DNA from: Erigeron canadensis
Taxonomy: Eukaryota > Streptophyta > Magnoliopsida > Asterales > Asteraceae
Assembly (NCBI RefSeq): GCF_010389155.1
Contig: NC_057768.1
Span: 2,850,501 to 2,914,500 of the forward strand
DNA length: 64,000 bases
Direction of reading: 5' to 3'
The notes under the pieces: generated by a model
The model's database searches: none
What the model was told of the DNA's origin: nothing
Seen by the model: only the letters and a program-made list of their open reading frames with translations
Translations under genes and position numbers: made by a program
In this document: piece after piece, positions 34,106 to 46,055 of the stretch
Numbering within the stretch: the stretch's first letter is position 1
Layout of the letters: each line of letters opens with the position of its first letter

Positions 34106-34113
<8 letters not shown>

Positions 34114-34137
<24 letters not shown>
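34114..34137 (+). repeat. (TA)n microsatellite
   Basis: A pure TA run of about 24 bases. Confidence 0.85.
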
Positions 34138-34468
34138 CTAGCATCAATACCCTATGTTATACGGATTGACCATATATACATAAGATATACGGTTTGACTA
34201 TATATACATTGTACAAAATCAAACTTGTGATTAAATGAGATTACAGAAAAAGTACATAAAAAAAGGTTTTAGAAGTTTAATAAAACTAATAAATATGAAA
34301 AAAAAAAACAAAAAAAAACCATCAAACTTCTAATTATTAATCATAAATAATGGTATTCAAAGAGGTTCCTCACATTAATATCAATTTATTAGAAAAAAAA
34401 ATGTTAAATACAACTTTAGAATCTATTTTAACTACATTATGGTTGTATTAGCAATCTCATAAACAATA

Positions 34469-34701
34469 CTAGTATGAACTCGTGTGTTGCAGCGGATACA
34501 ATTGACATTACAAATTATCTGATGTACACCAATTTTTTCCACAAATGAAGTATGTTTAAATCGCAATGTTATACATATACTAACAAGGAGTGGGTTGTGT
34601 GTGTTCAAAAGATAAGGGATAAAGAGGGTATGAATGTAATTTTACCATGTGTAACTTTATGTACGAGAGATAATGCTATGCTTTTTATAAATGAGTATAG
34701 A
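34469..34701 (-). mobile_element. short non-autonomous Helitron, minus strand
   Basis: On the minus strand it starts TCTATACTCATTTATAAAAAG after an A and ends ATCCGCTGCAACACACGAG then TTCATACTAG before a T. At 233 bp it is one of the shortest delimited here. No coding text. Confidence 0.75.
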
Positions 34702-34774
34702 TAGTTGTTAACCTCTATTTTTACTGATTAATTTATTTAAGTAAATATTTTTTAAAAATGTATTTATTTAAATA

Positions 34775-35000
34775 CTAGATTAAACTCGCACGCTCTGCGA
34801 GGCTGACTAAGAACGTAAATTAAAAGTAAATGATAATTACATTATTAGTCATAGTTTATGATAATATAAAAAATAATCAAATTTTAATAAAATTATAAAT
34901 ATATGATATATAACAAATATGTTAAAACATGACTAATGAAACGTAATATTTAAAAATCATTAAAAAAAATTATGATCTTTATTTATTAAATATAATATTA
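34775..35000 (-). mobile_element. Helitron 3' end, minus strand
   Basis: The minus-strand end CCTCGCAGAGCGTGCGAG then TTTAATCTAG before a T at 34775 has the stem and CTAG of a Helitron terminus. The 5' end was not found; the next element begins at 35001, so this one may be interrupted. Confidence 0.5.
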
Positions 35001-35383
35001 TCTATACTATCTATATAAACAAACTACCCCCTATAAAATATAACACTCTAACTTTAAAATCTCTAATTTACCCTTTTAATCTATACTACCACCAAACACT
35101 TTATTCTTAGAGTTCCAAAAATACCCTTAAAAAAAAACCTTACGAGTGTCCCTTCCCCTGAAGTTGCTCACATAATATACCAAAAAAACACACATGCGTT
35201 AACGAATTTAATAATCAATCAACATAAAAAAATGCTCACTCTAAAACAACAACGGCGGTTTGCACTTTCAGCCGCACTAAGAAACACTTGAGTTGAATCA
35301 TACATTCATGTAATAACACGGTATAGCTACTTAACCAGCGTTTTTTTCCTATGCCACGCGGCATCGCGCGGGTACAAGGCTAA
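35001..35383 (+). mobile_element. non-autonomous Helitron, plus strand
   Basis: It starts TCTATACTATCTATATAAAC after an A and ends with the stem CGCGGCATCGCGCGGGTAC then AAGGCTAA before a T. Start and end match the 22023-22441 element, which fixes both boundaries by comparison. Interior is non-coding. Confidence 0.82.
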
Positions 35384-36383
35384 TATAATAAACAATCTAA
35401 CTTGAAAAATGATAATTATCATTGAATAATAAAAGACACGATCGAAAGTATATAAACATATTTGTGCTCATATATTATCAAAATACAAAATACGGAATCT
35501 TTTGCAAGTTTATTTGCTAAAAAAAAATTCATCGTAAAGTTATCCGTGTTTATCGTGCATCAATCCCGTATAGTAGAAAATCATGGATTTAAAAAAAAAT
35601 ATCGTAAATATTATAAGTTAAAGTTAATGATTAGGATTGATGATTAAGATGAATGTATATGACATGACTAAATACATGACCCATTGGTAAGGTCTTATGT
35701 TTTGGGGAAATTCATCAGTGTAAGAATTCTACTTTCTATATTTGTAGTAGTCGATTATTAGGTTTTTTTTTATTCCAAACTTTGAATGTATATGTCATTA
35801 TGCCCTACTACAAGATATTGTCTGACCATATAATTTGTAATTTACAGTAGCGATTTTCATATTTTAATTGTTTACTTTTACACATGTACTCTTTCAAACT
35901 CTATATAACGTTTTAATGTGTTATTAAATTGTTATGTTGTGAAAATAATTTAATGTATATTGTATCATAATTTTCTCACTAAAAAGAACAACGCCAAATT
36001 AATTTTTTGAGCAGTATAATATTTTTCAAAATTTTACACGCTAAATGGAATGAGATGTAGTAGTCATTAATGAGGGCGATCTCGGTATGGACAAAGAGTA
36101 GATTTTGAAACTTTTATTGAAGTTTCATCAACTGCTGCTACTGATAGAACAAAAACTTTGACTACCTTAATTTTCAAAAGGGTATGGGAAGACACCTGAT
36201 AGAACATATATACCACTACTGACCAATATTCAATTCTTAAAACTAATAATACTCGTAATAGAGTAATATTCAATTCTTCCAGCAATCTGTCAAGGTTGCT
36301 ATATATATTGGAAGGTGTAAAGCTATCAACGCTTGACTGCTTAATTAAAAGAATCTCTTGATAATAATAATGTACGTACGTAA
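35384..36383. other. intergenic, nothing recognised
   Basis: AT-rich. Open frames here (for example 36067-36285, minus) have no family text or codon structure that I trust. Confidence 0.35.
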
Positions 36384-36540
36384 GGAGCTTCCTGGCTCAC
36401 AGCAGCTGTAACCAACAAGAATGCTTGTCTAGAAGGTCTAGAGTCCGCATCTGGTCCTCAAAAACCACTCCTGGTAGACTCCATAATCGCTGCTTACAAG
36501 CACGTTACGACCGATGCCATTTACTTTTCCCCAAACAATA
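36384..36540 (+). pseudogene. pectin methylesterase inhibitor domain fragment
   Basis: One plus-strand frame reads SWLTAAVTNKNACLEGLESA, then SGPQKPLLVDSIIAAYKHVT and DAIYFSPNN. WLSAALTNxxTCLDGLE is the text of the PMEI domain in group-2 pectinesterases, with its conserved Cys present. There is no start, no signal peptide and no catalytic pectinesterase domain nearby, and the frame runs into the duplicated CASPL intron sequence near 36550. It is a gene scrap brought together with the duplicated segment. Confidence 0.65.
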
Positions 36541-36591
36541 GTGTTGCCAGGATCATCACAGTACTTTTGGAATGATACTAATAACTAATAG

Positions 36592-37700
36592 AAAATGAAA
36601 TATTGTTGGCAGATTCTTTCATTCTTATAACTAGCAGCTGCATGTTCAACAGCTAGTGTATCAGATTTCATGGTTACAGATGTCGGTGCTGCCTTTTGTA
36701 GCGGTAAAATGTGTAGCAGATTTCAGTTATCAGCTGCCATGGCCTGCTTTTCTTGGTTTCACTTATCAGCTGCATGCGCAACATTTTGCCAGTTAAGGAG
36801 AAAATATCAACATGTTGGATATTGGGTGAATTGGGTTGGAGCTGAAGCACATTACTTCTTTGTGAAAAAGGTCAAAGTCAAAGATGTCTGATTCGCCAGG
36901 TTGGCCCATTGTGTTTGAATAATCTTGACATAAATAGGTTAATTAAGTTGGCTCTGTTTGTCAGTGTCTTTAGCATGTTTTATTTGGTGTTATTAGATAG
37001 TATAAGTTTAATTTTGCATGTGTGTATTGCCGAAATATTTGGCAGCAAGTTTAGTAGTTTGAATGAGTCTTTGGCATGTAAGTGTAGTGCCTTGGTTTTA
37101 GGAGTCAAAAAAGTGGCAGATGCATAGCCACGATCTAGTCATGTTAGGAGTCGGTTAATTTCTTTTCCTATTTAAGCATGTTTTCTCTTTTTATGAAGTA
37201 AGTTTCTCTTTTGAAAGTAACAGAAAGTTTTCTCATTTTCTTTCTCTTCATATTTTTTGCATATTTACATACAAAAAGTGAGCGTGTGAGTGTGCATATT
37301 TGGGCCTGAACCCTTCATATTTACATACAAAAGGGTTGTCATAACCAAGAAACTCATATTACAACAGAAGGACAGCCTCCTTTAAATTTCTGAATTCAGT
37401 TGTATTATTTTCAACGAATTCTTGACATTTTTTTTTTGTTACCTTCGGCCTTTCGGGTTTGAGGATTTGACTTATGATAACGAGCTAAAACTTTATTCAT
37501 AGATGTCAGTTTGGTAAAAGGAATACTAGATTGGATTTTCTTATGCAACTATATATGTGGATTAATGCCTAAATGATGCGTAATGGCAAAGCCGACGGGC
37601 AGCTAGAGCTGTTAGTAGTTCGTGATAGTGGCCATGCTTCTAGGTACTAGTTGGGATGACGATTTGGGTTATGTCAAAATTAGCGGGTATGGGTGGACCC
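36592..37700 (+). repeat. segmental duplication, derived copy
   Basis: It matches 33061-34095 in the same order and orientation, about 3.5 kb away. Words shared upstream (CACAGTACTT at about 36558 and at 32787) suggest the copy also took pre-SINE intron sequence, so it may preserve the intron as it was before the SINE inserted. Confidence 0.82.
36613..36760 (+). pseudogene. duplicated, broken CASPL exon 3
   Basis: It is nearly identical to the first two thirds of 33081-33287 (LAAACSTASVSDFM, FCSGKMCSRFQLSAAMACFSW). The sixth codon is TAA where the working gene has TCA, so the frame opens with ILSFL-stop. After ACFSW the sequence diverges and the fourth membrane segment is missing. No copies of exons 1 and 2 are present. 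Confidence 0.88.
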
Positions 37701-39446
37701 CACTGTTTCTCGCCCTGGTTCACCCAGAACACCGGGCCGAAAGGGCGAACCGCCCTTCCAGCGAACCTTACAGGTCGCTCCTCCGCGTTTGACCAGCTCG
37801 AAATTCTAAAGCTAGAATCCGCTCCCCAATGCTAAACCACTAGTAATTGTTTCTTCTTTTTTTTTTTGGCTTCTTCTTCCTAATATATATATATACAACA
37901 ACTCTTTCATTTTTACATACTAGAAATGGATAAAATTGATATCTTTAAGCCTTTAGTAAATAGAAGCAGTCAAACAAAACAATTAGGGAAAGAACCAAGT
38001 ATAACTTGAGTGAGAAGAAGTTAGGAAACCTGACCGGAAAAAATTGTGGTGGGCGGCAAGTGGGCTGTCTCCAATTTGGGTGCGGCAAGTGGGTATCGTC
38101 ACATCAATTTAAGCCTCACAGGATTTCTTTTTTTCTTTAGGCTATCTCAAATGGGGTGCCCTTGAGTGCCCTTAGGTGCCCTCGGATATCCTTGTCATTG
38201 AAGCTTGTCCAAAATAAGGATTTTGTGAAGGATGTCCTTACCTAAAGGCATACCCTTACTTGTCCTTACCTTATATATTTTTGTTTTTAGTGGAAGTAAA
38301 AGGATATGTAAGGATGTTTATATGGTTGGAGATTAAATTATAAGATTTGAAGGATTTGTAAGGATGTATAAAGATTTGAAAGGATACGATGTGTCTTTAG
38401 CATCGGAGATTTTCTATATTTTCTCAAGAGGGAATTGCAAAAATGGTACTTGCTTTCATCTTTCATCCTTCAAAATCAATTTTAGTATGTTTTAGACCCT
38501 ATAAAATGATAGTTATTTAAAAAAAGTTATAACTCATTCTCTCTTAGAAATGACCAAATGGGTATCAATCATATATATAACAACTCTTTAATTTTGTGTA
38601 ATGCATTTTAACTTTTAGAAGTGTTTTGTCTTTTCTAAAATAATATAGAGGTTTAAAAAGAAAGAATATATTAATCAATCATTTTAATTTGTGTAGTGTA
38701 TGTATGTGTGTTTTTGGTCAGAAGAAAATTTGAGTGTTGGTAGGTACTAAGGATATTCGTGGTCCGGTTTGATCAGATTGAGTTGTTAAAGTCTGGTCTC
38801 ACGGACGGACAAACCCATAGTACCAGCTCGGCTGCTCACATGGACTGATGGACACATTGATAGTTTAACAACAAATCATTATATGGACAAAAAGATCCAC
38901 CGATTGACTTTAAATTAGCCCAATTCAACCAAAATAAAATTAAAGTTTTAACAATTGAACCCAAACCGATTAAACAATACATACGAAGGGCCGGTTAATA
39001 TCACAGTGGGTGCCTTTAGTTTGACAATTGTCGAATCATGTAGTGTAGGGCTAGCTGTAAACGAGTTTGGCTCAGTTTGTTTACCTCGGCTCAGTCAACC
39101 TTTTTACGAGTCAAATTTGAATAGCTCACAAGTACTTTGGGTCGATTACACACAGAGTCAAGTAATTTGATGTTTTTTGTTATATGTTTTTTAGTGTTTT
39201 TATATCTTGTCTATAACACACATGAGATATATATTTCGTTCTATTGTGTTTTTATATTTTATCTCCTCTATAATATTTCGTTTACATCAACATAAGACAT
39301 ACATTTACAACTACTTAATTTCGTCTTATGTTAATGTTAATCAGTACATCATAATCATATATGGGAAATACTACCATTAAAGATCCTTTTCATTAGGCAT
39401 TAGAAAATCAGAATATGTGTTGATATTTGTGGTAAGGTTTATGTTA
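37701..39446. other. intergenic with transposon scraps
   Basis: At 37700-37845 a GC-rich island (CACCGGGCCGAAAGGGCG) reads on the minus strand as TAGTGGTTTAGCATTGGGG, a tRNA A-box-like word, so a SINE fragment is possible. At 38138-38420 a block with GTGCCCTTGAGTGCCC and AAGGATGT repeats is bounded by CTATCTCAAATGG and GCATCGGAGATTTT, weakly inverted, perhaps a MITE. At 39045-39150 GGGCTAGCTGTAAACGAG resembles a hAT-type MITE end. No gene is seen. Confidence 0.35.
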
Positions 39447-39565
39447 GGAAAATGATATTGGTATCAACTATTTTAATTCAATTTACCAAAACCATATAAC
39501 AAGTGTTGATATAGTATGCTACAAAATTTATACAATATGGTAAATTAATACCAATATCATCTCCC
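39447..39565. repeat. short MITE with inverted ends
   Basis: The left end GGAAAATGATATTGGTAT is the near reverse complement of the right end ATACCAATATCATCTCCC. It is preceded by TTA and followed by TTTA, consistent with a Tourist-type target. Length 119 bases. Confidence 0.65.
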
Positions 39566-40373
39566 TTTATGTTACTCCGTATAATTGGTCATAAACCTTT
39601 CAGTATAGCCATACATATACTTGGGCTTCTAAGCGTGTTTGCCTTATTATTTATTACCATAGCCTTTGTTTAGGCTGATTTTTGTTTACTTAAGTAGGCT
39701 TAAGAATTTTGCCAATGGGAACTGTCTTGTTTTGATGACTCCATTGCCTAGTAGAGGAGGGTCCACTTTTCCCTCTATTTGTGGTGGGATGATTTTTGTT
39801 CATTTCTCTATCATGCCGAATGTCATAGAGGACTAGAGGTGTACATTAGGGTACTCAGTGTATTCGTCACACCCACCACACCAAAAAGATTTTACATCAC
39901 TACCATGACTTATATATACATAGAAACATCGTTTGCATCGTATGATCACTCGATGTTTAATGCTTGAAATAACAAAGTATTTTCACTTTTTTCCCGATAT
40001 AAGTTTGTCAAATACTAATATCGGTCATAGACTTTGAAAATTAAGTAATTAATATGGTAATAGAAAGTTAGAAACCAACTCAACCAGTATAATTAATTAA
40101 TCAATGGAGGCATCAAACTATTCAAATATATATCCTTCTTTAATTGGTAAAAAGAAAGGTCTTAATATCTTGACGGTGTATGATAAATGTTAAGATATGG
40201 ACACACTTTATCTCAATCTAGACGCACCTTATCTTTACATGAGATGACAGTCGAACTCTTAACTTTTGTTCAGGGTGTTGACCTCTGTATTTTGTTTTTA
40301 TGTTATTCATTTAACAAAGCCAATTAGTTACATTCATGGAATTTGGATTAAATCTATATTGTTCAAGTTTTAC
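39566..40373. other. intergenic, nothing recognised
   Basis: AT-rich; a short open frame at 39779-39967 has no family text. Confidence 0.3.
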
Positions 40374-40612
40374 TAGCTAGTACGGTACATGTGCAATGCG
40401 GCAGTATCTGTGGTGGTGACAGTGTATTGTCGGGGGACGATTGTAGGTGGTAGAGGCGGCGACAAGTGATGTAGATAATTGATATAAAGAGTTAATGAAG
40501 ATATTTTAAAAGATAAAGAATTGATATTATAATATAATTGTTAAAGGTATTTTAAACATTTCCCTCATGTAACTTTTAACATGGACTATCCTTTTTATAA
40601 TATAGTATAATA
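40374..40612 (-). mobile_element. Helitron-like fragment, minus strand
   Basis: The minus-strand end has CCGCATTGCACATGTACCG then TACTAG, preceded by CACCACC/CCGCC triplets. The triplet-rich 3' part and the AT-rich 5' part match the Helitron delimited at 49951-50821. The 5' end is not exact. Confidence 0.5.
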
Positions 40613-41064
40613 AAAGTATGAGTAATTGATTTTATATGTATTTTACTATTTTTCTCAATAGAAGTGTTTTTTTTAATTTATTTTGATTGATTAAATATTT
40701 TAAGAAAATCAAAATATTTGTGCATGTCAACTAGTTCTATAAAATTTTTTTTTAATAACTTCTTTGTAGGGTTATCAACCTTTCTTTTTTCTAAAAAGGC
40801 GACTTTTTTTAATTTTATACTGGCTTCTGACCGATGCCACGTGTCATTATTGTGTTGGCAACGTGGCTCTTTCGTCTTGTATAATTTCGCCACGTATACT
40901 AACATCACATTTTCCTAGACTTTTTAGGTACATTTTCTCTTTACAACATAGACTACAATAGTAATTAGGAAAACGCCAAATACTTCCCGTTCCGTATGGT
41001 CCAAATTTTGGAGTTGTTGACATAACTTTCAACTTGAATATTATGATATGAATTTTATACATGA

Positions 41065-41858
41065 ATTTTATACATGTGTCCAACACTATAAGCACACTGT
41101 AAATGAAATTTACGATATTATTAATATTAAATCTTTATATATTTAATTTATAAATACTTATAATTTTGAAGATATACGGTTAAGTGTTATATTTTGCAAT
41201 TTTTAGTACAATAATTACATGTTCGTCACTGTCATTATTAACTGAGACATATTGATGGAATTGTTTGCCGTAGTCATTCACAAGACACATACTACAATAA
41301 TTTCTCTATCGTAGAACTTTTTGAAACCAATTGTATTTATAATGTGATATTATTATAAAAGATAATTAATAATTAAAATATAAACATATTTGTGATCTTA
41401 TAGTCGACATTCAAGTATACGTATTTGATCATGATGCAGACCAATAACACGAATAGGTTTTTTTTTTAAAAATGTCCTATAATAATTAGATAACAGTTAG
41501 AATTGCTTTCATATTTTTTTTTATAACTATTAGTACTTTTAATTTAATTGAAAATTGTAGCTTTAAAAAATTAAATATCCTATGATAATGGATAACTTTT
41601 TTTAAAAAATATTAGAAAATCTCCTCAAGTTGATGTAAAAGTAAATATAAATTAAATATTCAGGACTAAAAAGTATAAATTGTTGATGGAAAACAAAAAA
41701 GTGTAAATTAATAAGATTTTTTTTACAAATTAATATAAAAACCAATATAATAATATATTTGAATAATGCTTATTAAGAATTTTAATTTATAATTGACCGA
41801 TTTGATTGGTTAATAAGTCATTAGTTCAACTGTTTTATGCTATTAATTAAAATTAAGA
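41065..41858 (-). mobile_element. Helitron B (family of 15690-17014), minus strand
   Basis: The minus strand starts TCTTAATTTTAATTAATAGC after an A and continues AAAACAGTTGAACTAATGAC, as in copy A. It includes the GACATTCAAGTAT-type and AACACGAATAGG words shared with copies A and C. The 3' terminus is worn: the CTAG end is missing near 41065. Confidence 0.65.
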
Positions 41859-42167
41859 TAAGAGGTGTATTATTTTTATTACTAATAAATATATGGAAAC
41901 TTAGAATAGATAAGGAAAGAAACTTTAACGAGAAGTTAGAGAATAATATAGATAAGGAAACAATTATAAAATAATTATTTGTTTTATAAATATTATTTAA
42001 ATTAATTTTTTTAATGTATATAATTAAAAAGACACTTTTAGTTTTGAGACGGCGTCACGTGTCATTCAATAGAGGCTATAATCCTATTTTAGTTTATTGG
42101 TAAATATCTTTGAGAGGTTGATCATATTTCAAGCAGACCTTTACTTTTTAATTTAAGTCCTACTTAA

Positions 42168-44199
42168 GGTCAAGAGTGTAGTCGGCTTGTTTTATCGGTA
42201 AAAAACATCGCCTAGGATCGGCAGTTTGGCAAGGCTATAGCACATGCATCGGCAACTTTAATCGACAAATTTGGCAAGTTACATCGTCTAGTTTTAGCCG
42301 ATGCAAGTGAACGTTGAGGCTGACATGTGAACGTAGAGAGTGTTTTTTTTATTATTATTTTGGTCAAATATGACCCTTTTTTTTTAAATAAATATTTTGC
42401 AAAATTTACCTCTATCCTTATTACAATATATACCTTTTAATCTTTCATTCATTTTCATTTCTTAAAAATACTTACATCTTCTCTATATATCTCGTTTCTT
42501 TCACATTTATTATTCACAATGATTCCTACTAAAAAAACATCAAAAACATACCGAGCACCAAGAAATCAACCCCGCTTTCAACTTCCTAGAATCGTCGAAC
42601 CACAATACGATATCGATGGTTCTTTTAGTCAAAACTAAAATGTCGTTGACGACATCTCTCAATTGTTGACCTCGAATTTCCCCGTCCAAGTCGACACGGG
42701 CCGCTTTCAACTTCCTCGTACCGAACCCACGATCACGTTGCTTGAAGATGATGATGCAACCCGACGAGCCGTATGACGTTGTGCGAGACACCTCTAGGGA
42801 TGAGGTGGAGGCGCCACCTCCACCCGGTCATAGGAAGAAGAATAAAACTATCCCAACCACAAGAGCACCCCCAATTGCTTAGAGTGGCGAAGATGAAGAA
42901 TTGTTGGCCCGAGCTTATTTTCATATCTCTACGGATCCCGCCACCGCCGATCAACAAAGATACGAATCCTTTTAGAATAAGATTCATGAACACTACAATA
43001 AGCAACAAAAAAACATCAACGAACCTACCATCAAGTGAAGACAAAGTGAAAGAAAATGCAACCACTATTGAACGAGTTCACCGGCATCTACAATACGATG
43101 GTTAATTTTCTTTCTTATATATATAAATATTCTTTTCTAACGGTTTGTATATATATTTGTTCTACATTTATATATATATATAATCGTAAAACAACACATA
43201 TATATACATAACCGTAAAACAACATATATATATATATTGTTATGTTGTTTTATATAAATATAAATTTTGTATTTATGTGCTTATAAAAACATCAATGGGC
43301 TAGCGGTGCCGATGAGGCGTATATTTTGACACAAAGCTTAGAAGAGTGGGCGAGATGCACAGAAACAAGGGATTCAAAAATATCAGAGCTTGGCACGTTG
43401 TGAAGGAACATGATAAGTTCTCGTATGCTCCACTGGCGAATGGTTTTGGTGGTACCTCGACCGAGCCTATTACTTCTACGGTCGGCACTCCTTGCACCGA
43501 AGATACTAGTAGGAGTGAGAATAGCGTTTGAACCGATGAGTCGAGCCACTACACTCGAGATCCCGATTTGAATGAGGACTCGATGCCCTCATTTCCCCGC
43601 AAATCACGTTGTAAGGCCACAAGTTCGGTTAAAAACAAAGAAGTGTTGCTTGATTCCGTTGAAGAGTATAGAGAGGTGATTATGGCATACAAAGAAGATA
43701 AGAGGCTCAATCGGCAAATGAGGATGACCGCCATTGCCAAACGTGAGGCGCTTGCACCGAATTTGCTACAATCCCAACTCGAATTTCAACGAAAAAATAC
43801 GATTGAACTAGACCTCCAAATTTTTGCGCAACCTCACCATCATTTGGTTGATCCCATGCATAGCATAGTTTTGCAATGCAAATGCGACATTGCCAACAAA
43901 TACGAGTGGCCTCATGACAACAAATATTTTCTAGTTGTATTGTTTTTTTATTCCTAGTTCTAAATGTTTATAATTTGTATTCTATTTTTAAATTTAATGA
44001 AACTTTAGGGTTTGTTTGGTAAATTTTTTGGTTGGCAAAAATTGGCAAAAAAAAAAAAAAGCCACTATACCCTCAACATTGGCAAAGATCGGCTATGATT
44101 GACAAGTTTTTGGCTAAATAAATATGGCTTATTATCATGGGCTAGTATGTTGCCAAAACTTGCTAAATTGCCAAGGATTTGACACTACACCTTTGCCCC
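42168..44199 (+). mobile_element. PIF/Harbinger-like element 1 with ORF1 relic
   Basis: The left end GGTCAAGAGTGTAGTCGGC and, read inward, the right end GGGGCAAAGGTGTAGTGTC are inverted repeats matching those of the element at 60363-62643. TAA/TTA flanks both ends, the target of PIF/Harbinger elements. TTGGCAA/TTGCCAA words recur under both ends. It contains an ORF1-type pseudogene (42519-43957) but no DDE transposase, so it is non-autonomous. The AT-rich stretch at 43100-43280 with TATATA runs is an intron. Confidence 0.78.
42519..43957 (+). pseudogene. SANT/Myb-like ORF1 of a PIF/Harbinger element
   Basis: The plus strand starts MIPTKKTSKTYRAPRNQP at 42519. After one frame change it reads APPIA-stop-SGEDEELLARAYFHIS, DQQRYESF-stop-NKIHEHYNKQQ and EPTIK-stop-RQSERK, a trihelix/SANT-like DNA-binding domain in which three conserved Trp codons have become TAG, TAG and TGA. 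After an intron, exon 2 gives SGADEAYILTQSLEEWARC, then in another frame KGFKNIRAWHVVKEHDKF and, to 43957, SRCKATSSVKNKEV, YREVIMAYKEDKRL and LEFQRKNTIELDLQI, the C-terminal coiled region of this family. ORF1 proteins help Harbinger transposases enter the nucleus and bind DNA. At least two frameshifts are present, so the gene is dead. Confidence 0.78.
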
Positions 44200-44889
44200 T
44201 TAATCTCGGTTAAGCAAGTTTGGTAAATTTGACTATTTGTTTAGTTAGCTCATTTAACTTTACCTAGCTTTCTTTTTTCTTATTTTTTTAAAGGTAAATT
44301 TCGTTGGAAACTTTGTATCACAATTCGACAGCGGGAGGTTTAACAAACGTTGTCTTAACCGGGTCCGCGTTAGAGAGCTCACTCAAAGTAAAAAATACTT
44401 AATTTAAATACCCGATGGGGGAAAAATCACATACTAATCAGCCCGAAAACACGACGATTAATAAGAGTAAACCCTGCTCCCTCATATTTAAACCTGAAAA
44501 TGAATAATAGAGAATGTTCTTTCTAACCTGAAGATCTTTTTCCCGGATCGATGTCATTACAAGAGATATGAACTAAAAAAATGAAATATTCTGACTGACA
44601 AAAATTATCAGAAATTTTTGATGGATCTGTGAAACAATGGTTATATTCGATTCTAATGGATTCCTCACATATCTATAGAAAAAGATTAATCTGTTGAAAA
44701 ACTTTCATAATATATATTTTGTTGTCGAAAAATATGTCAGTAACGTAAATAAAATACTGACAAATTTTTCGAGCTTCAAATTCAAAAAATGCACACTAAT
44801 AAAATATTATCCATTGAAATTTGTTTAATTAGAAATGCTTATGCTTATGTGTAATGAAGCGAGAGTTTTAGTCACTAAACAACATTGAT
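44200..44889. other. intergenic, unclassified repeat-like DNA
   Basis: It has no ORF. GC-richer words (ACCGGGTCCGCGTTAGAGAG) near 44360 hint at a decayed transposon. Nothing else seen. Confidence 0.3.
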
Positions 44890-45545
44890 AATCTTTTCTA
44901 AGTTTACCCAGCTCATATTGATTTTGAGGGTTATTGTTTCCATTATTGATGATGACATGATGTATCATCTCCCTAATAGTTTTGGGATAATAATCTCTCT
45001 TCTACCCTATAGAGGTTACTAGGCTCCAGCCCAGACGGAGCCTACGGACTTGAGCATGGTTACTCTTGAGAGGTTCCGGATATAGCCTCCGGACCCTCCT
45101 CCATAGAGGCTTCGGACATAGCCTCCGGACCCTCCTCCATTGAGGCTCCTGACGTAGGCTCCGGATCTAAGCTGCGGAGGCTTTTGAAACCTTCAAACCT
45201 GAACATGATCTCATCTATGTTAAGTCATGGGCTTGATTTAGGCCCAAGCATGTAAAGTCCATAACCCAAATCCTAAAACCCTGGCAGCATCTCTATAAAT
45301 AGGAGATCAAGGAACCAACTAAGGGACTTCTTCTCCCCACTCTCTCTCCCTCTCCTCATTCTCTTACGCACACTACTTAGCCTACTTCGGCTTGTGGCGT
45401 CACATCTTGTGGTCACCAATTGGAACCGCCAACCGAAATAGCAACAATCTAATCTCCCCCATCACACCTTATAGATCAAGGATTAATCCCTAGTATTTAA
45501 GGATAAACGCTATACCTAAACGGGTGTAGACTTATGCTTAAACAA
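44890..45545 (+). mobile_element. probable solo LTR or LTR fragment
   Basis: It contains a TATA box (TCTATAAATAGGAG, near 45291) followed by a pyrimidine-rich leader (CTCTCTCTCCCTCTCC) and GC-richer text than its flanks. It also has a 36-base tandem repeat upstream (45078-45150), the layout of a plant LTR with U3 repeats, promoter and R/U5. No coding domain, primer site or second LTR was found, so a solo LTR is likely. The TG...CA ends are not fixed. Confidence 0.5.
45078..45150 (+). repeat. 36-base tandem repeat in the LTR-like segment
   Basis: Two full units share ATAGCCTCCGGACCCTCCTCC followed by AT(A/T)GAGGCT, and a third partial unit follows (GTAGGCTCCGGA). Such repeats near LTR promoters often act as enhancers. 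Confidence 0.8.
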
Positions 45546-45934
45546 TTATTTTACTATGTATTTTTTTGTTAATGTTAATTTGAACAAAATCATATAAAGT
45601 TCCGCGATAATTATTAAGAAAAGCACAATTTGTATATTATATGGATTTGTCATACAAGTTGGTACAAAAAGTTCAAAAAATCCATTAAGGATATTGTTTA
45701 TTCAAATAGTGTAAGTTGCGCTATAAAACAATTGCCACTAACTAAAAAGATAACACCCGATATAATTAAAAAAAAAAAAAAAGTATCCAACAAAATTGGA
45801 CCTACGTAGTAATGAAATGAATTTTCATATTAAAATTTAAGGCCAGGGGAAGTGTAAAACGGAAGGGAGCCTTACCACACAGGAACAAGATGGGATATGA
45901 TTTTAGAATTGAGATGCTTAAAGTTAAAATTTAA

Positions 45935-46055
45935 TTTTGTTGGTAAAGTTGACATCTTGATATTTAGATTAAAATTAAAAGTCAAGATTCAAAAGTCATA
46001 TTTTAACCTTGACTTTTGCTTTTAATCTAAAACTCAAGATGTTCTCAACTTTACC
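45935..46055. repeat. inverted repeat (hairpin), arms about 50 bases
   Basis: GGTAAAGTTGACATCTTGA and AAAATTAAAAGTCAAG on the left are mirrored by CTTGACTTTTGCTTTTAA and CAAGATGTTCTCAACTTTACC on the right. It could be a small fold-back MITE; no target duplication was seen. Confidence 0.65.

Noticed and set aside
40830..40905. G-box/ABRE words (GCCACGTGTC) as a promoter
   Set aside because: No gene follows on either strand, and the words lie in AT-rich DNA between Helitron fragments.
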